DNA from: Salipiger thiooxidans
GTDB lineage: Bacteria > Pseudomonadota > Alphaproteobacteria > Rhodobacterales > Rhodobacteraceae
Direction of reading: 5' to 3'
NCBI RefSeq assembly: GCF_900102075.1
Contig: NZ_FNAV01000016.1
Coordinates: 62,001-126,000, forward strand
Length of the DNA stretch: 64,000 nt
The translations under genes were made by a program, and so were the position numbers. Positions within the stretch are counted from its first letter, which is position 1; each line of letters begins with the position of its first letter. A model generated the notes under the pieces. That model saw nothing but the letters and a program-made list of their open reading frames with translations. It was not told the DNA's origin and searched no databases. Below, in pieces: positions 26,216-35,470 of the stretch.

Positions 26216-26551
26216 TCAGTGGGTACGGCGGGTTTTCAGCACGTCCTTGCGGGTGTCTGCCGCGACGCGGACAGGGATCGGCTGCAACGCCATGTTGCGC
26301 TGGCGGCGGCCGCCGGAGGGCGGGGTGTCGCGGTCTTCGAGGCGCATGATCGAGATGGCGAACTGGACACCCGCGAAGACCAGCCCGTTGAACAGCCACA
26401 GAAGGAAGACGGCCAGCAGGCCGGCGTCGGAGTGGGTCACGAGGTGGTAGAGGTTCGCCACGTTCAGCCAGAGCAGGAGTCCCACGAAGGCGGAGGCCAG
26501 TCCGAACCCCATCAGGATCTGAGAAATGTAGAGTCGAACAAGACGCGGCAT
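26216..26551 (-). CDS. Small two-helix membrane protein, unknown function
   Basis: A 111-residue protein I do not recognise by name. Two membrane helices are clear: QILMGFGLASAFVGLLLWLN and LLAVFLLWLFNGLVFAGVQF. A basic, Arg-rich cytoplasmic tail follows (SGGRRQRNM ... KDVLKTRRTH). The ATG at 26551 has AGGGAG at 7 nt. It ends in a good terminator, so it is probably monocistronic. The 288 nt upstream to the RND adaptor gene hold no other gene that I can see. Confidence 0.8.
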   Translation of the reverse strand: MPRLVRLYISQILMGFGLASAFVGLLLWLNVANLYHLVTHSDAGLLAVFLLWLFNGLVFAGVQFAISIMRLEDRDTPPSGGRRQRNMALQPIPVRVAADTRKDVLKTRRTH

Positions 26552-26839
26552 GTCGGTATCTCCCTGCTTACATCCTGAAAGGTATCGCTCCACGCCGCTT
26601 TGGCAAGCCCCAAGCGCGCTGTGACACCATTCCTTCACGTAATCTGGGCCACAATCCGTCACGAAACAAGCGGCGGAGCGTCGCAGGGTTGCGGACGCGG
26701 GGCCTGCCGGACGGGCGGGGATGGTGCGTGGCGTCGGAGGTCGTTGTGCGAATTCTTCACGAAACCCGCGACGGACTCTGGGATACCGTGCGTGTAGCGA
26801 CAAATACCCGTTGTTTCGGACACCAGCTCGAGAAGTTTC

Positions 26840-28063
26840 ATGCGGCCTGAGTGCATCGTCCGCCGGTCAAGGCACGCAGCCGAGGCCGTCGCCGCCACGC
26901 TGTTTCTGCTTCCCGCCACTCCGGCCCTTCCCCAGCAGGCGGGCGGAGGCGCCACCGAGGTGGGGGCGATGACGCTCGAGTCGCGGGACGTGCCCTTCAC
27001 GGTTACCGTGCCAGGGCGGGCGGTGGCCTATGAGCAGGTCGACGTGCGGCCGCGGGTCGGCGGGGCGATCTCGGAGATCGTCTACGAGCTCGGCCGCCCG
27101 GTCGAGGCGGGCGACGTGCTCTTCCGCATCGAGGACCAGACCTACCGCGCGGAGGTGGCCTCGTCCGAGGCCGAGGTGGCGCGGGCCGAGGCCTCGGTCG
27201 CCGCCGCGCAGGAGACCGTCACCCGCTACGAGCGCCTGCTCGGCACCGGTGTCACGCAGGAGGACCTGGCCACGGCGAAGGTCTCGCTGAAGCAGGCGCA
27301 GGCGGACCAGAGCGCGGCGGAGGCGGCGCTCGAGGTGGCGCAGCTCGATCTCGACCGCACCGAGATCCGCAGTCCGATCGCGGGTTTCCCCTCGGTGCCG
27401 ACGATCTCGGCGGGGGCGCTGGTGACCGAGAACCAGACCGACGCGCTGACCACGGTGACGCGGCTCGATCCGATTTACGTCGACGTCGAGGAATCGAGCC
27501 GCCGCATGGGCGAGATGCGCGACAAGATGGATGCGGGCGCGCTGCAGCCGGGCGACGGGCTCGACATCGAGCTCGAGCTCGACTCCGGCGGGACCTATGC
27601 CGCCAAGGGGCGGATGGTCTCGCCCGGGACCACGGTTTCGACCACCACCGGTACGCGCCGGATGCGCATCGCTTTCGACAGCCCCGGGCTGCGGCTGATG
27701 CCCGGCCAGTTCCTGTGCGTCGAGGTCGTGCTCGGAACCACCAGCGCCGTGCTGGTGCCGCGGGGCGCGACGTCGCGCTCGGTCTCGGGCGTGCTCACCG
27801 CCTTTGTCGCGGTGGACGGCAAGGCCGAGCAGGGCAGCTACCGGAACGCCTGGGTGGTGACGGACGGCATCGCGCCAGGCGAGGCGCTGATCGTGGACGG
27901 GCTCGCCCGCCTGCAGAACGGTGCCGAGGTCAGCACCGTGCCGGTGACCATCTCGGAGGACGGGGTGGCCACCGATGCCGGGCCCGCAGAGGTCGACGGC
28001 GCGGCAGCCGGACGCGGACCGGGCACCGGCGCCGACGCTCTCACGGGCAAGAGCGAGGACTGA
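26840..28063 (+). CDS. RND efflux periplasmic adaptor (membrane fusion protein)
   Basis: The 407-residue adaptor would link the inner-membrane pump to the outer-membrane channel. A signal-like N-terminus (AAEAVAATLFLLPATPALPQQ) is followed by the lipoyl half VDVRPRVGGAISEIVYELG, a long helical hairpin of EVARAEASVAAAQ type, the second lipoyl half DRTEIRSPIAGFPSVPTIS, and a beta-barrel region. The Pro/Asp-rich C-terminus is unremarkable. It is the first gene of an adaptor-pump-channel operon; only 3 nt separate it from the pump reading frame, which is broken. Confidence 0.93.
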   Translation: MRPECIVRRSRHAAEAVAATLFLLPATPALPQQAGGGATEVGAMTLESRDVPFTVTVPGRAVAYEQVDVRPRVGGAISEIVYELGRPVEAGDVLFRIEDQTYRAEVASSEAEVARAEASVAAAQETVTRYERLLGTGVTQEDLATAKVSLKQAQADQSAAEAALEVAQLDLDRTEIRSPIAGFPSVPTISAGALVTENQTDALTTVTRLDPIYVDVEESSRRMGEMRDKMDAGALQPGDGLDIELELDSGGTYAAKGRMVSPGTTVSTTTGTRRMRIAFDSPGLRLMPGQFLCVEVVLGTTSAVLVPRGATSRSVSGVLTAFVAVDGKAEQGSYRNAWVVTDGIAPGEALIVDGLARLQNGAEVSTVPVTISEDGVATDAGPAEVDGAAAGRGPGTGADALTGKSED

Positions 28064-28066
28064 TCC

Positions 28067-30434
28067 CTGGGCCATTTCTTAATCCGACGCCCGGTCTTGG
28101 CCTGGGTGCTGGCGATCATGACCATGCTCGCCGGACTGGTCGCGTTCCTGTCGTTGCCGGTGGCGCAGTATCCCGACATCGCGCCGACCACGGTGCGGGT
28201 CTCGGCCGGTTACCCGGGAGCCACGGCGCAGGCGGTCGAGAACTCGGTGACGCGGGTCATCGAGGATTCGATGACCGGGCTCGACGGCATGATCTACATG
28301 ACTGCGCAGTCCTCGGAAGGATCGGGCTCGGTCACGCTCACCTTCGATGACAGCGTCGATCCGGTGGACGCGCAGAACGAGGTGCAGACCAAGGTCGCGC
28401 AGGTCGGGAGTCAGTTGCCGAGCGCTGTACAGACGCAGGTCCTGCTCGGCACGTTCGCGGTGCTCTATGCCACCGGCTATTCCATCAACACGTTCGCCAT
28501 GGTGCTCGCCATCGGCCTGCTGGTGGACGACGCCATCGTGGTGGTCGAGAACGTCGAGCGCCTGATGGAAGATGAGGGGCTGTCGGCGCCCGAGGCCACG
28601 TGCAAGAGCATGGGCCAGATCACCGCGGCGCTTCTGGGCATCAACGTGGTGCTGGCGGCGGTGTTCCTGCGGATGGCCTTCTTCGGGGGCTCCACCGGCG
28701 TCATCTATGTGTCATCTACCGGCAGTTCTCGCTGACCATGGTCACCGCGATGACCCTGTCGCTGGTCTTTGCCATCGTGCTGTCGCCGCCGATGTCGGCG
28801 CGGCTGCTGCGGCCCAGGCCCGGGCACATCCGCTTCGCCCCGGCGCGCTGGTTCAACAGCGGCATGGACCGTTTCACCCATGGCTACGGCGCCGGGGTGC
28901 GCGGCACCATGCGCGCGCCGCTTCTGGTGCTGGCGACGCTCTTCGTGGTGCTCGGCGGCGCGTGGTGGGTCTACCAGCGCATCGACAGCTCCTTCATCCC
29001 GACCGAGGATCAGGGTGTGGTGATGACGCAGGTTTCGCTCTCCGAGGGGGCCACCACCCAGCAGACCCTCGCCACCGTGAAGGAGGTCGAGGACTATCTG
29101 CTGAACGAGGAGGGCGCGGCGGTCGAGTCGACCTTCGCCTCGCTGGGCTTCGGCTTCGGCGGCAGCGGCCAGAACAGCGCCATGATCTTCGTGAAGCTGC
29201 GCGACTTCGAGGAGCGGCAGGACGATCCGTCGCTCTCGGCGGCCAGCATGGCCGGGCGGGTCAACCTGCGCTTCGCCACGCACCGGGCAGGGCGGGTGAT
29301 GTTCATGCAGCCCCCGGCCATCCCGGGCAGGGGCAACACCGGCGGCTTCACCATGTACCTCGTCGATCAGGCGGGCAATGGCAGCGCCACGCTCAAGACC
29401 GCCGCCGAACAGCTCGTCGCCGCCGCCCGGCAGAACCCGGGCGTCAGCAACGTCGACGCCCGCGGCACCGACGAGGACAGCGCCCTGCGCATCGACATCG
29501 ACAACGAGGAGGCCGAGATCTTCGGCGTCTCGCTATCGGCGGTGAACAGCATGCTGTCGGTGATCTTCGCGGGCTCCGAGGTCAACGACTTCGTGCTCGG
29601 CTCATTGCTGCGGCCGGTCATCGTGCAGGCGGCGCCCGAGCACCGGATGCAGCCCGAGGACATCGTCAAGTGGAACGCCATCAACGCGGACGACGAGGTG
29701 GTGCCCTTCGCCTCCTTCATGACCACCAGCTGGGAGCCGGTGGCCCCGACGCTGCAACGCCGCGGCGGCACCTCGGCGCTCGAGATATCGGGGTCGGCGG
29801 GCGAGGGCGTGAGCTCGGGTGCGGCGATGGACGCGATGGAGGAGACGGTGGCGGATCTCGACGGCGGCTACGGCTCGGCCTGGACCGGGATCAGCTACCA
29901 GGAGCGACGGTCGGGCGACCAGGCCCCATGGCTAGGCAGTCTCGGCGCTGGTGATTTTCCTAGCACTCGCGGCGCTTTACGAAAGCTGGCCGATCCCGTT
30001 CCCGGTGATGCTGGCGGTGCCCGTGGGGGTGCTTGGGGCGCTCGCCGCAGCGTGGCTTTTCGGTCAATCAAATGATGTTTATTTCAAGGTGGGGATGCTG
30101 ACGACGATTGGCCTTGCGGCCCGGAACGCGATCCTTATCGTGGAATTTGCCGAGGACCTGCGCCGTCAGGGCCTTGGCATTGCCGAAGCGGCCGTCGAAG
30201 CCGCACGGCTGAGGTTGCGGCCAATCCTCATGACCGCGCTCACCTTCATTCTTGGCGTGCTGCCATTGGCCACCGCAACAGGGGCGGGAGCCGCGGCGCA
30301 GAACGCCATTGGTACCGGCGTGATCGGTGGCATGGTCGCCTCGACCTACCTTTGGCATCTTCATGGTGCCGGCCCTCTACGCCCTCATCATGAGAACGGT
30401 CCGCTGGACCCAAACGAGAGTATCGAGCAGATGA
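28067..30434 (+). pseudogene. RND efflux pump (AcrB/MexB type), decayed: large deletion and three frameshifts
   Basis: The remains of an HAE1-type inner-membrane pump. Conserved pieces appear in order: [20 protein letters not shown], then [87 protein letters not shown] and [14 protein letters not shown]. About 225 residues between QNEVQ and VLLGTFAVL are missing, removing much of the first periplasmic loop and TM2. An 11-nt tandem duplication at about 28708-28727 (GTCATCTAT-GT-GTCATCTAC) breaks the frame. Further shifts lie near 29930 (a TAG in the frame that follows) and near 30350 (an extra T in CCTTTGGC). No ATG/GTG/TTG starts the expected N-terminus; CTG at 28067 is in its place. The stop still overlaps the channel gene as ATGA. 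Confidence 0.92.
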
Positions 30435-31813
30435 AACCGACACGACTTGTCCTGGTCCCGATGGTACTGGCGCTGAGCGCCTGCGCGGTCGGACCGGACT
30501 TCCGCAGCCCGAGCCAGCCGGTTGCGGCGAATTTTGCCGAAGGCAGTGCGCAGCCCATCGGCGAGGCCTCGGCGCAGTACTGGTGGCGCTCCTACAACGA
30601 CGCCATGCTCAACGAGCTGGTCCAGACGGGGCTGAGCCAGAACCTCGACATCAAGACCGCGATCAGCCGCGTCGCCGAGGCCCAGGCCGCGGCCCGCGCC
30701 ACCGGCCTGCCGGCGATGATCTCGGGCTCGGTTTCGAGCGACAGCATCCGCGCCGGCGGCGAGGCGATCTCGGGCACCACGACCACCTCCGGCGCCAGCT
30801 TCAACCCGTCGCTGGTGCTCGACCTCTTCGGCGGCGAACGGCGCTCGCGCGAGGCGGCGCTGGCCTCGCTGCAATCGGCCGAGCTCAGCGTCGGCGCGGC
30901 GCGGCTGACCTTCCTGTCGCAGCTGGTCTCGAGCTACATCGACCTGCGCTACTACCAGAACGCGCTGACGATCACCCGCCAGACGCTGGGCACCCGCCGC
31001 GAGACGCTGTCGCTGGTGCAGAGCCAGCGCGAGGCCGGGGCGGCCACGGCGCTCGACGAGGCGCAGGCGCAGGCGGCGCTGGACGAGAGCCTGGCCTCGC
31101 TGCCGTCGCTCGAGAGCGGGTTCTACGCGTCCTCCTACGCCATCGCGACGCTGCTGGCGCAGCCGGTGCAGACCATCGAGACCCGCCTGCAGCGCGGCGC
31201 GGCCCAGCCGCGGCCCGGCGGCAACGCCTCGGCGGGCGTTCCGGCGGACCTGCTGCGCAACCGCCCCGACGTGCGCGCGGCCGAGCGCGACTACGCCGCC
31301 GCCGTGGCCAAGGTGGGGGTGAGCGAGGCGCAGATGTACCCTTCGGTGAGCCTCGGCGGCACGGTCTCGACCTCGGAAGGGGTGGGGAGCTGGTCGTTCG
31401 GGCCGAAGGTGTCGCTGCCGGTGCTGAACCAGGGCGTGCTGGCCGCCAAACGCGACCAGGCCATCGCACAGGCGGAACAAGCCGAGCTCGGCTGGCGGTC
31501 CTCGGTGCTGGGCGCGGTAGAAGAGGTGCAGGCCTCGCAGAGCGACTACATCCGCAACCAGCGTGCAGTGGCGGCCTACCAGCGCAGCGTGAACTCCTAC
31601 GAGCGCGTGGTGTCGCTGTCGCGCGAGACCTACAACGGCGGCACGACGACGCTGCTGGACTTCCTCGACGTGCAGCGCTCGCTGGCCAGCTCGCGGCTGA
31701 CGCTGGCCTCGAGCGTGCGCGACCTCGCGGCCAGCTGGGCGACGCTTCAGGTTGCCGCCGGAAAGGGCTGGGCCTTCGCAACCGCGCCTGCACCGGCAGG
31801 CAACGGCAGCTGA
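30431..31813 (+). CDS. Outer-membrane efflux channel lipoprotein, NodT/OprM family
   Basis: A 460-residue TolC-type channel. The lipobox LALSAC (Cys at about residue 19) follows a short signal peptide, so it is lipid-anchored. The two repeats of the family are visible, with [19 protein letters not shown] in the first and [19 protein letters not shown] in the second, plus the late [20 protein letters not shown]. The ATG at 30431 overlaps the broken pump's stop, and a strong terminator follows at 31884. The channel itself is intact and could serve another pump. Confidence 0.95.
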   Translation: MKPTRLVLVPMVLALSACAVGPDFRSPSQPVAANFAEGSAQPIGEASAQYWWRSYNDAMLNELVQTGLSQNLDIKTAISRVAEAQAAARATGLPAMISGSVSSDSIRAGGEAISGTTTTSGASFNPSLVLDLFGGERRSREAALASLQSAELSVGAARLTFLSQLVSSYIDLRYYQNALTITRQTLGTRRETLSLVQSQREAGAATALDEAQAQAALDESLASLPSLESGFYASSYAIATLLAQPVQTIETRLQRGAAQPRPGGNASAGVPADLLRNRPDVRAAERDYAAAVAKVGVSEAQMYPSVSLGGTVSTSEGVGSWSFGPKVSLPVLNQGVLAAKRDQAIAQAEQAELGWRSSVLGAVEEVQASQSDYIRNQRAVAAYQRSVNSYERVVSLSRETYNGGTTTLLDFLDVQRSLASSRLTLASSVRDLAASWATLQVAAGKGWAFATAPAPAGNGS

Positions 31814-31883
31814 GCGGACGTGCCTGCGGACGACGGCAGCCGAGAGGCTGCGTCTGCAGGCCGTGGCCGTTGAGACAAGATGG

Positions 31884-31915
31884 CGGGGGCCGGCTGGTGC
31901 CGGTCCCCGTTTTTT
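31884..31915 (+). terminator. Rho-independent terminator of the RND operon
   Basis: A 10-bp GC stem (CGGGGGCCGG with CCGGTCCCCG, one G:U pair, 6-nt loop) followed by TTTTTT. The rest of 31814-32105 shows no gene. Confidence 0.9.
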
Positions 31916-32105
31916 CTGGGCTTTCGTTCCCGGGCTTTCGTTCGGGGGCTTGTGCCCCGCGAATGGGTCCTCGACAGCCGTGAGGGTTTCGCCTCTGCGG
32001 TCGTCGGAAACACCGGATGAGGCTGCCCGGAATGGCCCGAGCGGGTTGATCGGGGCGCGGACTCCGTCTTGCGGGACCAGCACCGGGGCGCCGGAACGGC
32101 GTTCG

Positions 32106-32447
32106 TCAGGTCTGGATGACGTATTCCTTGATGGTCGTCTCCACGACCTCCCATGTGCCCTTGAAGCCGCGCCGGATGACGAAGCCGTCGCCCGCCTTCA
32201 GCTCGAAGCTCTCGCCGCCGTCCTCGGTCAGGATCGAATGGCCCTCGAGGATCTTGCAGTATTCCCACTCGTCGTACTGAACCAGCCACTTGCCGGGTGT
32301 GGCCCGCCATGTGCCGCAGTAGATCCCGTCGCGGTCCTCGACATTCCACGTGGTGAACTCGGGCGCGCCCGAGAGGATCTTGTCGGGCGCCGGCTGGTCG
32401 TACTCGGGCGCGACGTCGGTCGTGAGGCGGAGGAAGTTCTCTGTCAC
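32106..32447 (-). CDS. Cupin domain protein (ureidoglycine-aminohydrolase-like, DUF861 type)
   Basis: A 113-residue single-domain cupin. The GTG at 32447 gives MTENFLRLTTDVAPEYDQPAP, the normal start; the frame is open further upstream without support. Cupin motifs are seen around WEYCKILEGHSILTEDGGE and LKAGDGFVIRRGFKGTWEV. The function is unknown; related proteins bind small ligands or take part in purine/ureide metabolism. The ribosome-binding site (GGACAG) is weak. Confidence 0.8.
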   Translation of the reverse strand: MTENFLRLTTDVAPEYDQPAPDKILSGAPEFTTWNVEDRDGIYCGTWRATPGKWLVQYDEWEYCKILEGHSILTEDGGESFELKAGDGFVIRRGFKGTWEVVETTIKEYVIQT

Positions 32448-32762
32448 CTGTCCATCTTTCGTAAGGTGTTGCGGTCGCCAAGATATAGAGGCGAAATTCC
32501 CGCCGACGCACTCTCTATTCGGCAGAACAGGCCTCCGGCGATGAAAACGGGCGGCCGCTCTGCCCGGCAAGTGAGCGCCTTGCCGGGGCAGGGCAGGGCA
32601 GGGCATTGCGGGCGTGGGACAGCGGCCATCCGGGGTGGCTTTGCCGCCGGATCAGAGGCCGCCGGACAATCGTGCGGTGAGGGGGCAGGGCGCAGCTTTC
32701 CAGCCTGAGCCGCCCTACAACGCGCCGCCGTGGACCCGGCAGCCCCGCCGGTAAACCCGCGC

Positions 32763-32797
32763 AAAAACAAAGCCCCGGCGCAGCGCGTCGGGGCCTT
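32763..32797 (-). terminator. Rho-independent terminator of the ribB-ribH-nusB operon
   Basis: On the minus strand GGCCCCGACGC pairs with GCGCCGGGGC and is followed by TTTGTTTTTG. It lies 27 nt past the nusB stop. The 376-nt gap 32448-32823 holds nothing else that I can support. Confidence 0.85.
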
Positions 32798-32823
32798 GGG
32801 GCATCGCGAGAGGCGGCGTGGCG

Positions 32824-33315
32824 TCAGAACGCCTCGGGCTTCGCCTCGCGCGCCATGTGGTCGAGCACGGCGTTCACGAACTGCGGCTCGCGGCCTTCGG
32901 GGAAGAAGGCGCGTGCCACGTCGACGTATTCCGAGATCACCACGCGCGGCGGCGTGTCGCTGTCGACGAACTCGGCCCCGGCGGCGCGGAAGAGCGCGCG
33001 CAGGGTCGGGTCGATGCGCGCGATCGGCCACTTCGCGACCAGCGCCCGGTCGGTCATCTGGTCGATCTTGGCCTGCCAGTTGACCGCCGCACTGGTGATG
33101 CGGCCGAACAGGCCCACATCGCCGTCGAGCATCTCGACGCCTTCCTCGATCTCGGCGCCGAAGCGGTGATCGACGAACTCGTTCTGGACACGTTCCACGG
33201 ACTGGCCGGCGGCCTCCATCTGGTAGAGGGCCTGAACGGCGTAGAGCCGCGAGGCGGATTTCATCCGCCGTTTCTGGTTGCCGGAAAGGGCCGGGGGAGT
33301 GTCCGGGTTGGTCAT
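32824..33315 (-). CDS. nusB: Transcription antitermination protein NusB
   Basis: NusB binds boxA RNA with NusE (S10) in rRNA antitermination. The 163 residues show SASRLYAVQALYQMEAAGQS near the N-terminus, the LFRAAGAEFVDSDTPPRVVISEYVDVA helix region and a C-terminal FVNAVLDHMARE, all family-typical. The ATG overlaps the ribH stop by 4 nt. The ribH-nusB order is common in bacteria. Confidence 0.96.
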   Translation of the reverse strand: MTNPDTPPALSGNQKRRMKSASRLYAVQALYQMEAAGQSVERVQNEFVDHRFGAEIEEGVEMLDGDVGLFGRITSAAVNWQAKIDQMTDRALVAKWPIARIDPTLRALFRAAGAEFVDSDTPPRVVISEYVDVARAFFPEGREPQFVNAVLDHMAREAKPEAF

Positions 33316-33863
33316 GCGGTGTCTTTTCCTGATTCAGCTCCCGCAAGCTGAAACTCGTCGCGGGCAGGAACGAATCCCACGCCCTTGCGGGAAGCGCCCC
33401 ACCTACGGGCGAGCGCGACAAGATGCAAGGCCGCCGCCGCGGCACCGCCACCCTTGTTCTGCTCGTCCACTGCCGCACGGGCCCAGGCCTGGTCGTAGTT
33501 CTCGACCGTGAGGATGCCGTTGCCGATGCAGAGCCCCTGCAGGCCGAGCAGCGTCAGCCCGCGCGAGCTGTCGTTGCAGACGGTTTCGTAGTGGGTGGTC
33601 TCGCCGCGGATCACGCAGCCGAGCGCCACGTAGCCGTCGAAGTTCGACATGCGCTCTGCGATGCCGATCGCGGTCGGAACCTCGAGCGCGCCGGGCACCT
33701 CGATGATCTCGTGGAACCCGCCCGCGGCCTCGATCTCGTCCACCGCACCCTTCACCAGCTGCTCGGCCACCGGCTTGTAGTAGGGGGCGACCACGATGAG
33801 GATCTTCACCGGCTTGTCGAAGCTCGGGCGGGGCAGGGTGTAGTGTTCTTCGTTCGAGGCCAT
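33312..33863 (-). CDS. ribH: 6,7-dimethyl-8-ribityllumazine synthase
   Basis: RibH condenses the pyrimidine intermediate with dihydroxybutanone phosphate in riboflavin synthesis. The 183 residues contain VVAPYYKPVAEQLVKGA, the substrate loop EVPGALEVPTAI, ALGCVIRGETTHYETVCN (with the conserved GETTHY) and GNGILTVENYDQAW. The start at 33863 overlaps the ribB stop, so ribB, ribH and nusB are coupled. Confidence 0.97.
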   Translation of the reverse strand: MASNEEHYTLPRPSFDKPVKILIVVAPYYKPVAEQLVKGAVDEIEAAGGFHEIIEVPGALEVPTAIGIAERMSNFDGYVALGCVIRGETTHYETVCNDSSRGLTLLGLQGLCIGNGILTVENYDQAWARAAVDEQNKGGGAAAAALHLVALARRWGASRKGVGFVPARDEFQLAGAESGKDTA

Positions 33864-34987
33864 CACGCAGCTCCAATCTTTCGGGTGCCGACGATCTCGA
33901 GCCCGTAGGCCTCGAGGCCGACGACGCGGGGCGTCGGCGAGTTGGTCAGCAGGATGAGTTTCGACAGCCCGAGCGACGACAGGATCTGCGCGCCGAGACC
34001 GTACTGCCGAAGGGTGCGGGGCGAGACCTCGCTGTGCGGCTCGAGCTTCATGGCGGTGTCGCGCAGCAGCACGACGACGCCTCGGCCTTCCTCGGCCACC
34101 GCTTCCATCGCGGCGCGGAACTCGTCGGCGCGGCCGCGGCTGCCGGTGCCCACGATGTCGAACATCGGGTCGAGCGCGTGCATCCGCACCATCACCGGCG
34201 CGTCGGTCGAGATGTCGCCCTTGGACAGCACGATGTGCTCGTCGCCATGGGTGGTGTCGGTGTAGATCCGCATGTCCCAATCGCCGCCGAACTCGGAGGT
34301 GATGGAATCGTGGCGGCGGACCCGCACGAGGTTGTCGTTGCGGCGGCGGTACGAGATCAGCTCGGAGATCGTGCCGATCTTCAGCCCGTGGCGCTGCGAA
34401 AAGGCGATGAGCTCGGGCAGGCGCGCCATGGTGCCGTCGTCGTTCATGATCTCGCAGATCACGCCGGCTGGGTTCAGCCCGGCAAGACGCGCGACGTCGA
34501 CGGCGGCCTCGGTGTGGCCGGCGCGGACCAGAACGCCGCCGTTCTTGGCGCGCAGCGGGAAGACGTGGCCCGGGGTGGCGATGTCGGCGGCGCCTTTGGT
34601 GCCGTCGATCGCCACCGCGATGGTGCGGGCGCGGTCGGCGGCGGAAATGCCGGTGGTCACACCCTCGCGCGCCTCGATCGAGGTGGTGAAGGCGGTCTCG
34701 TGCCGCGAGCTGTTCTGGGTCGACATGAGCTGCAGGCCAAGCTGGTCGCAGCGCTCGCCGGTCATCGACAGGCAGATCAGGCCGCGGCCGTAGGTGGCCA
34801 TGAAGTTGATCGCGTCAGGGGTGGCCCATTGCGCGGGGATCACCAGATCGCCCTCGTTCTCCCGGTCCTCGTGATCGACAAGGATGAACATGCGCCCGTT
34901 GCGCGCATCCTCGATGATCTCCTCGACCGAAGAAATTGCGTCCTTCCAGTCGATCTCGACCGGGCCCGGGCTCTCGTAATCCGCCAT
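33863..34987 (-). CDS. ribB: 3,4-dihydroxy-2-butanone 4-phosphate synthase with degenerate GTP cyclohydrolase II domain
   Basis: The N-terminal half (about residues 13-215) is an active-looking RibB: FILVDHEDRENEGDLVIPA, GLICLSMTGERCDQL, TAFTTSIEAREGVTTGISAADRA, and RAGHTEAAVDVARLAGL. The C-terminal half has the RibA fold pattern (VMVRMHALDPMFDIVGTG, then LRQYGLGAQIL) but lacks the Cys cluster that binds zinc in GTP cyclohydrolase II, so that activity is not expected. This arrangement is common in alphaproteobacteria. A separate ribA must lie elsewhere. No FMN riboswitch is visible upstream. Confidence 0.95.
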   Translation of the reverse strand: MADYESPGPVEIDWKDAISSVEEIIEDARNGRMFILVDHEDRENEGDLVIPAQWATPDAINFMATYGRGLICLSMTGERCDQLGLQLMSTQNSSRHETAFTTSIEAREGVTTGISAADRARTIAVAIDGTKGAADIATPGHVFPLRAKNGGVLVRAGHTEAAVDVARLAGLNPAGVICEIMNDDGTMARLPELIAFSQRHGLKIGTISELISYRRRNDNLVRVRRHDSITSEFGGDWDMRIYTDTTHGDEHIVLSKGDISTDAPVMVRMHALDPMFDIVGTGSRGRADEFRAAMEAVAEEGRGVVVLLRDTAMKLEPHSEVSPRTLRQYGLGAQILSSLGLSKLILLTNSPTPRVVGLEAYGLEIVGTRKIGAA

Positions 34988-35130
34988 GTCGCCTCACCTC
35001 TTGCAGTTCCTGCCAGATAAGGGATGTACGACCGATTGGCTAGGGCGGTTTTGTTCACATGCACTGTGCGCATGGCGCGTTTGCGTGGGGCTTTTCACAG
35101 GCTCCAGAGCAGGGCGCCGGGCGGGGCCCT

Positions 35131-35433
35131 TCAGTCGAAGAGATCGTCGAGAAGGTCGAGGAACCCCTTGGCGGCCTTGCGGCCCAAGGTTTTGCGCTTC
35201 TTCTTCTTGTAACCCTTGGGAGGCTTGCCGCGGCGCGGCGTCTGCGCCGCGTCGGGAAAGCGGGCGGGCCGGTGGCGCGGGGCGTCGCGGTCCACCGCAT
35301 CGGCGCGCAGCTTCTTCAGCTCGTGCAGCGGCGCCCCGCAGGAGGCGCAGCTCAGTTCGTGGCGCCCCGAGTCGAGGACCAGCGCCGCGCGGGTGCCGCA
35401 GTAGCAGCAGGTGGCGATCTTTGTGTTCGGCAT
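35131..35433 (-). CDS. Small zinc-ribbon protein with basic tail
   Basis: A 100-residue protein with two CxxC knuckles (CCYCG and CASCG) forming a zinc ribbon, followed by a linker and a Lys-rich stretch (KGYKKKKRKTLGRK) and an acidic end LLDDLFD. It looks like a nucleic-acid-binding or ribosome-associated small protein, but I cannot name it. The ATG at 35433 comes shortly downstream of rlmB on the same strand (37 nt), so they may be cotranscribed. Confidence 0.78.
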   Translation of the reverse strand: MPNTKIATCCYCGTRAALVLDSGRHELSCASCGAPLHELKKLRADAVDRDAPRHRPARFPDAAQTPRRGKPPKGYKKKKRKTLGRKAAKGFLDLLDDLFD

Positions 35434-35470
35434 CAGGGCTATATGGGCCGCGGCGCGGCGGCCCGCAAGC

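Noticed and set aside
25900-26349. 149-residue plus-strand open frame in the repeat region
   Set aside because: It reads the same repeat twice (GRDASGGS), runs through the minus-strand terminator at 26165 and into the end of the minus-strand gene, and has no family-like sequence.
33312-34280. Longer ribH form, 322 residues
   Set aside because: The extra N-terminal part is out of frame with, and covers, the ribB C-terminus; the ATG at 33863 overlaps the ribB stop as expected.
34988-35130. FMN riboswitch before ribB
   Set aside because: I looked for the conserved RFN element upstream of 34987 on the minus strand and saw none of its conserved helices; the stretch is short.
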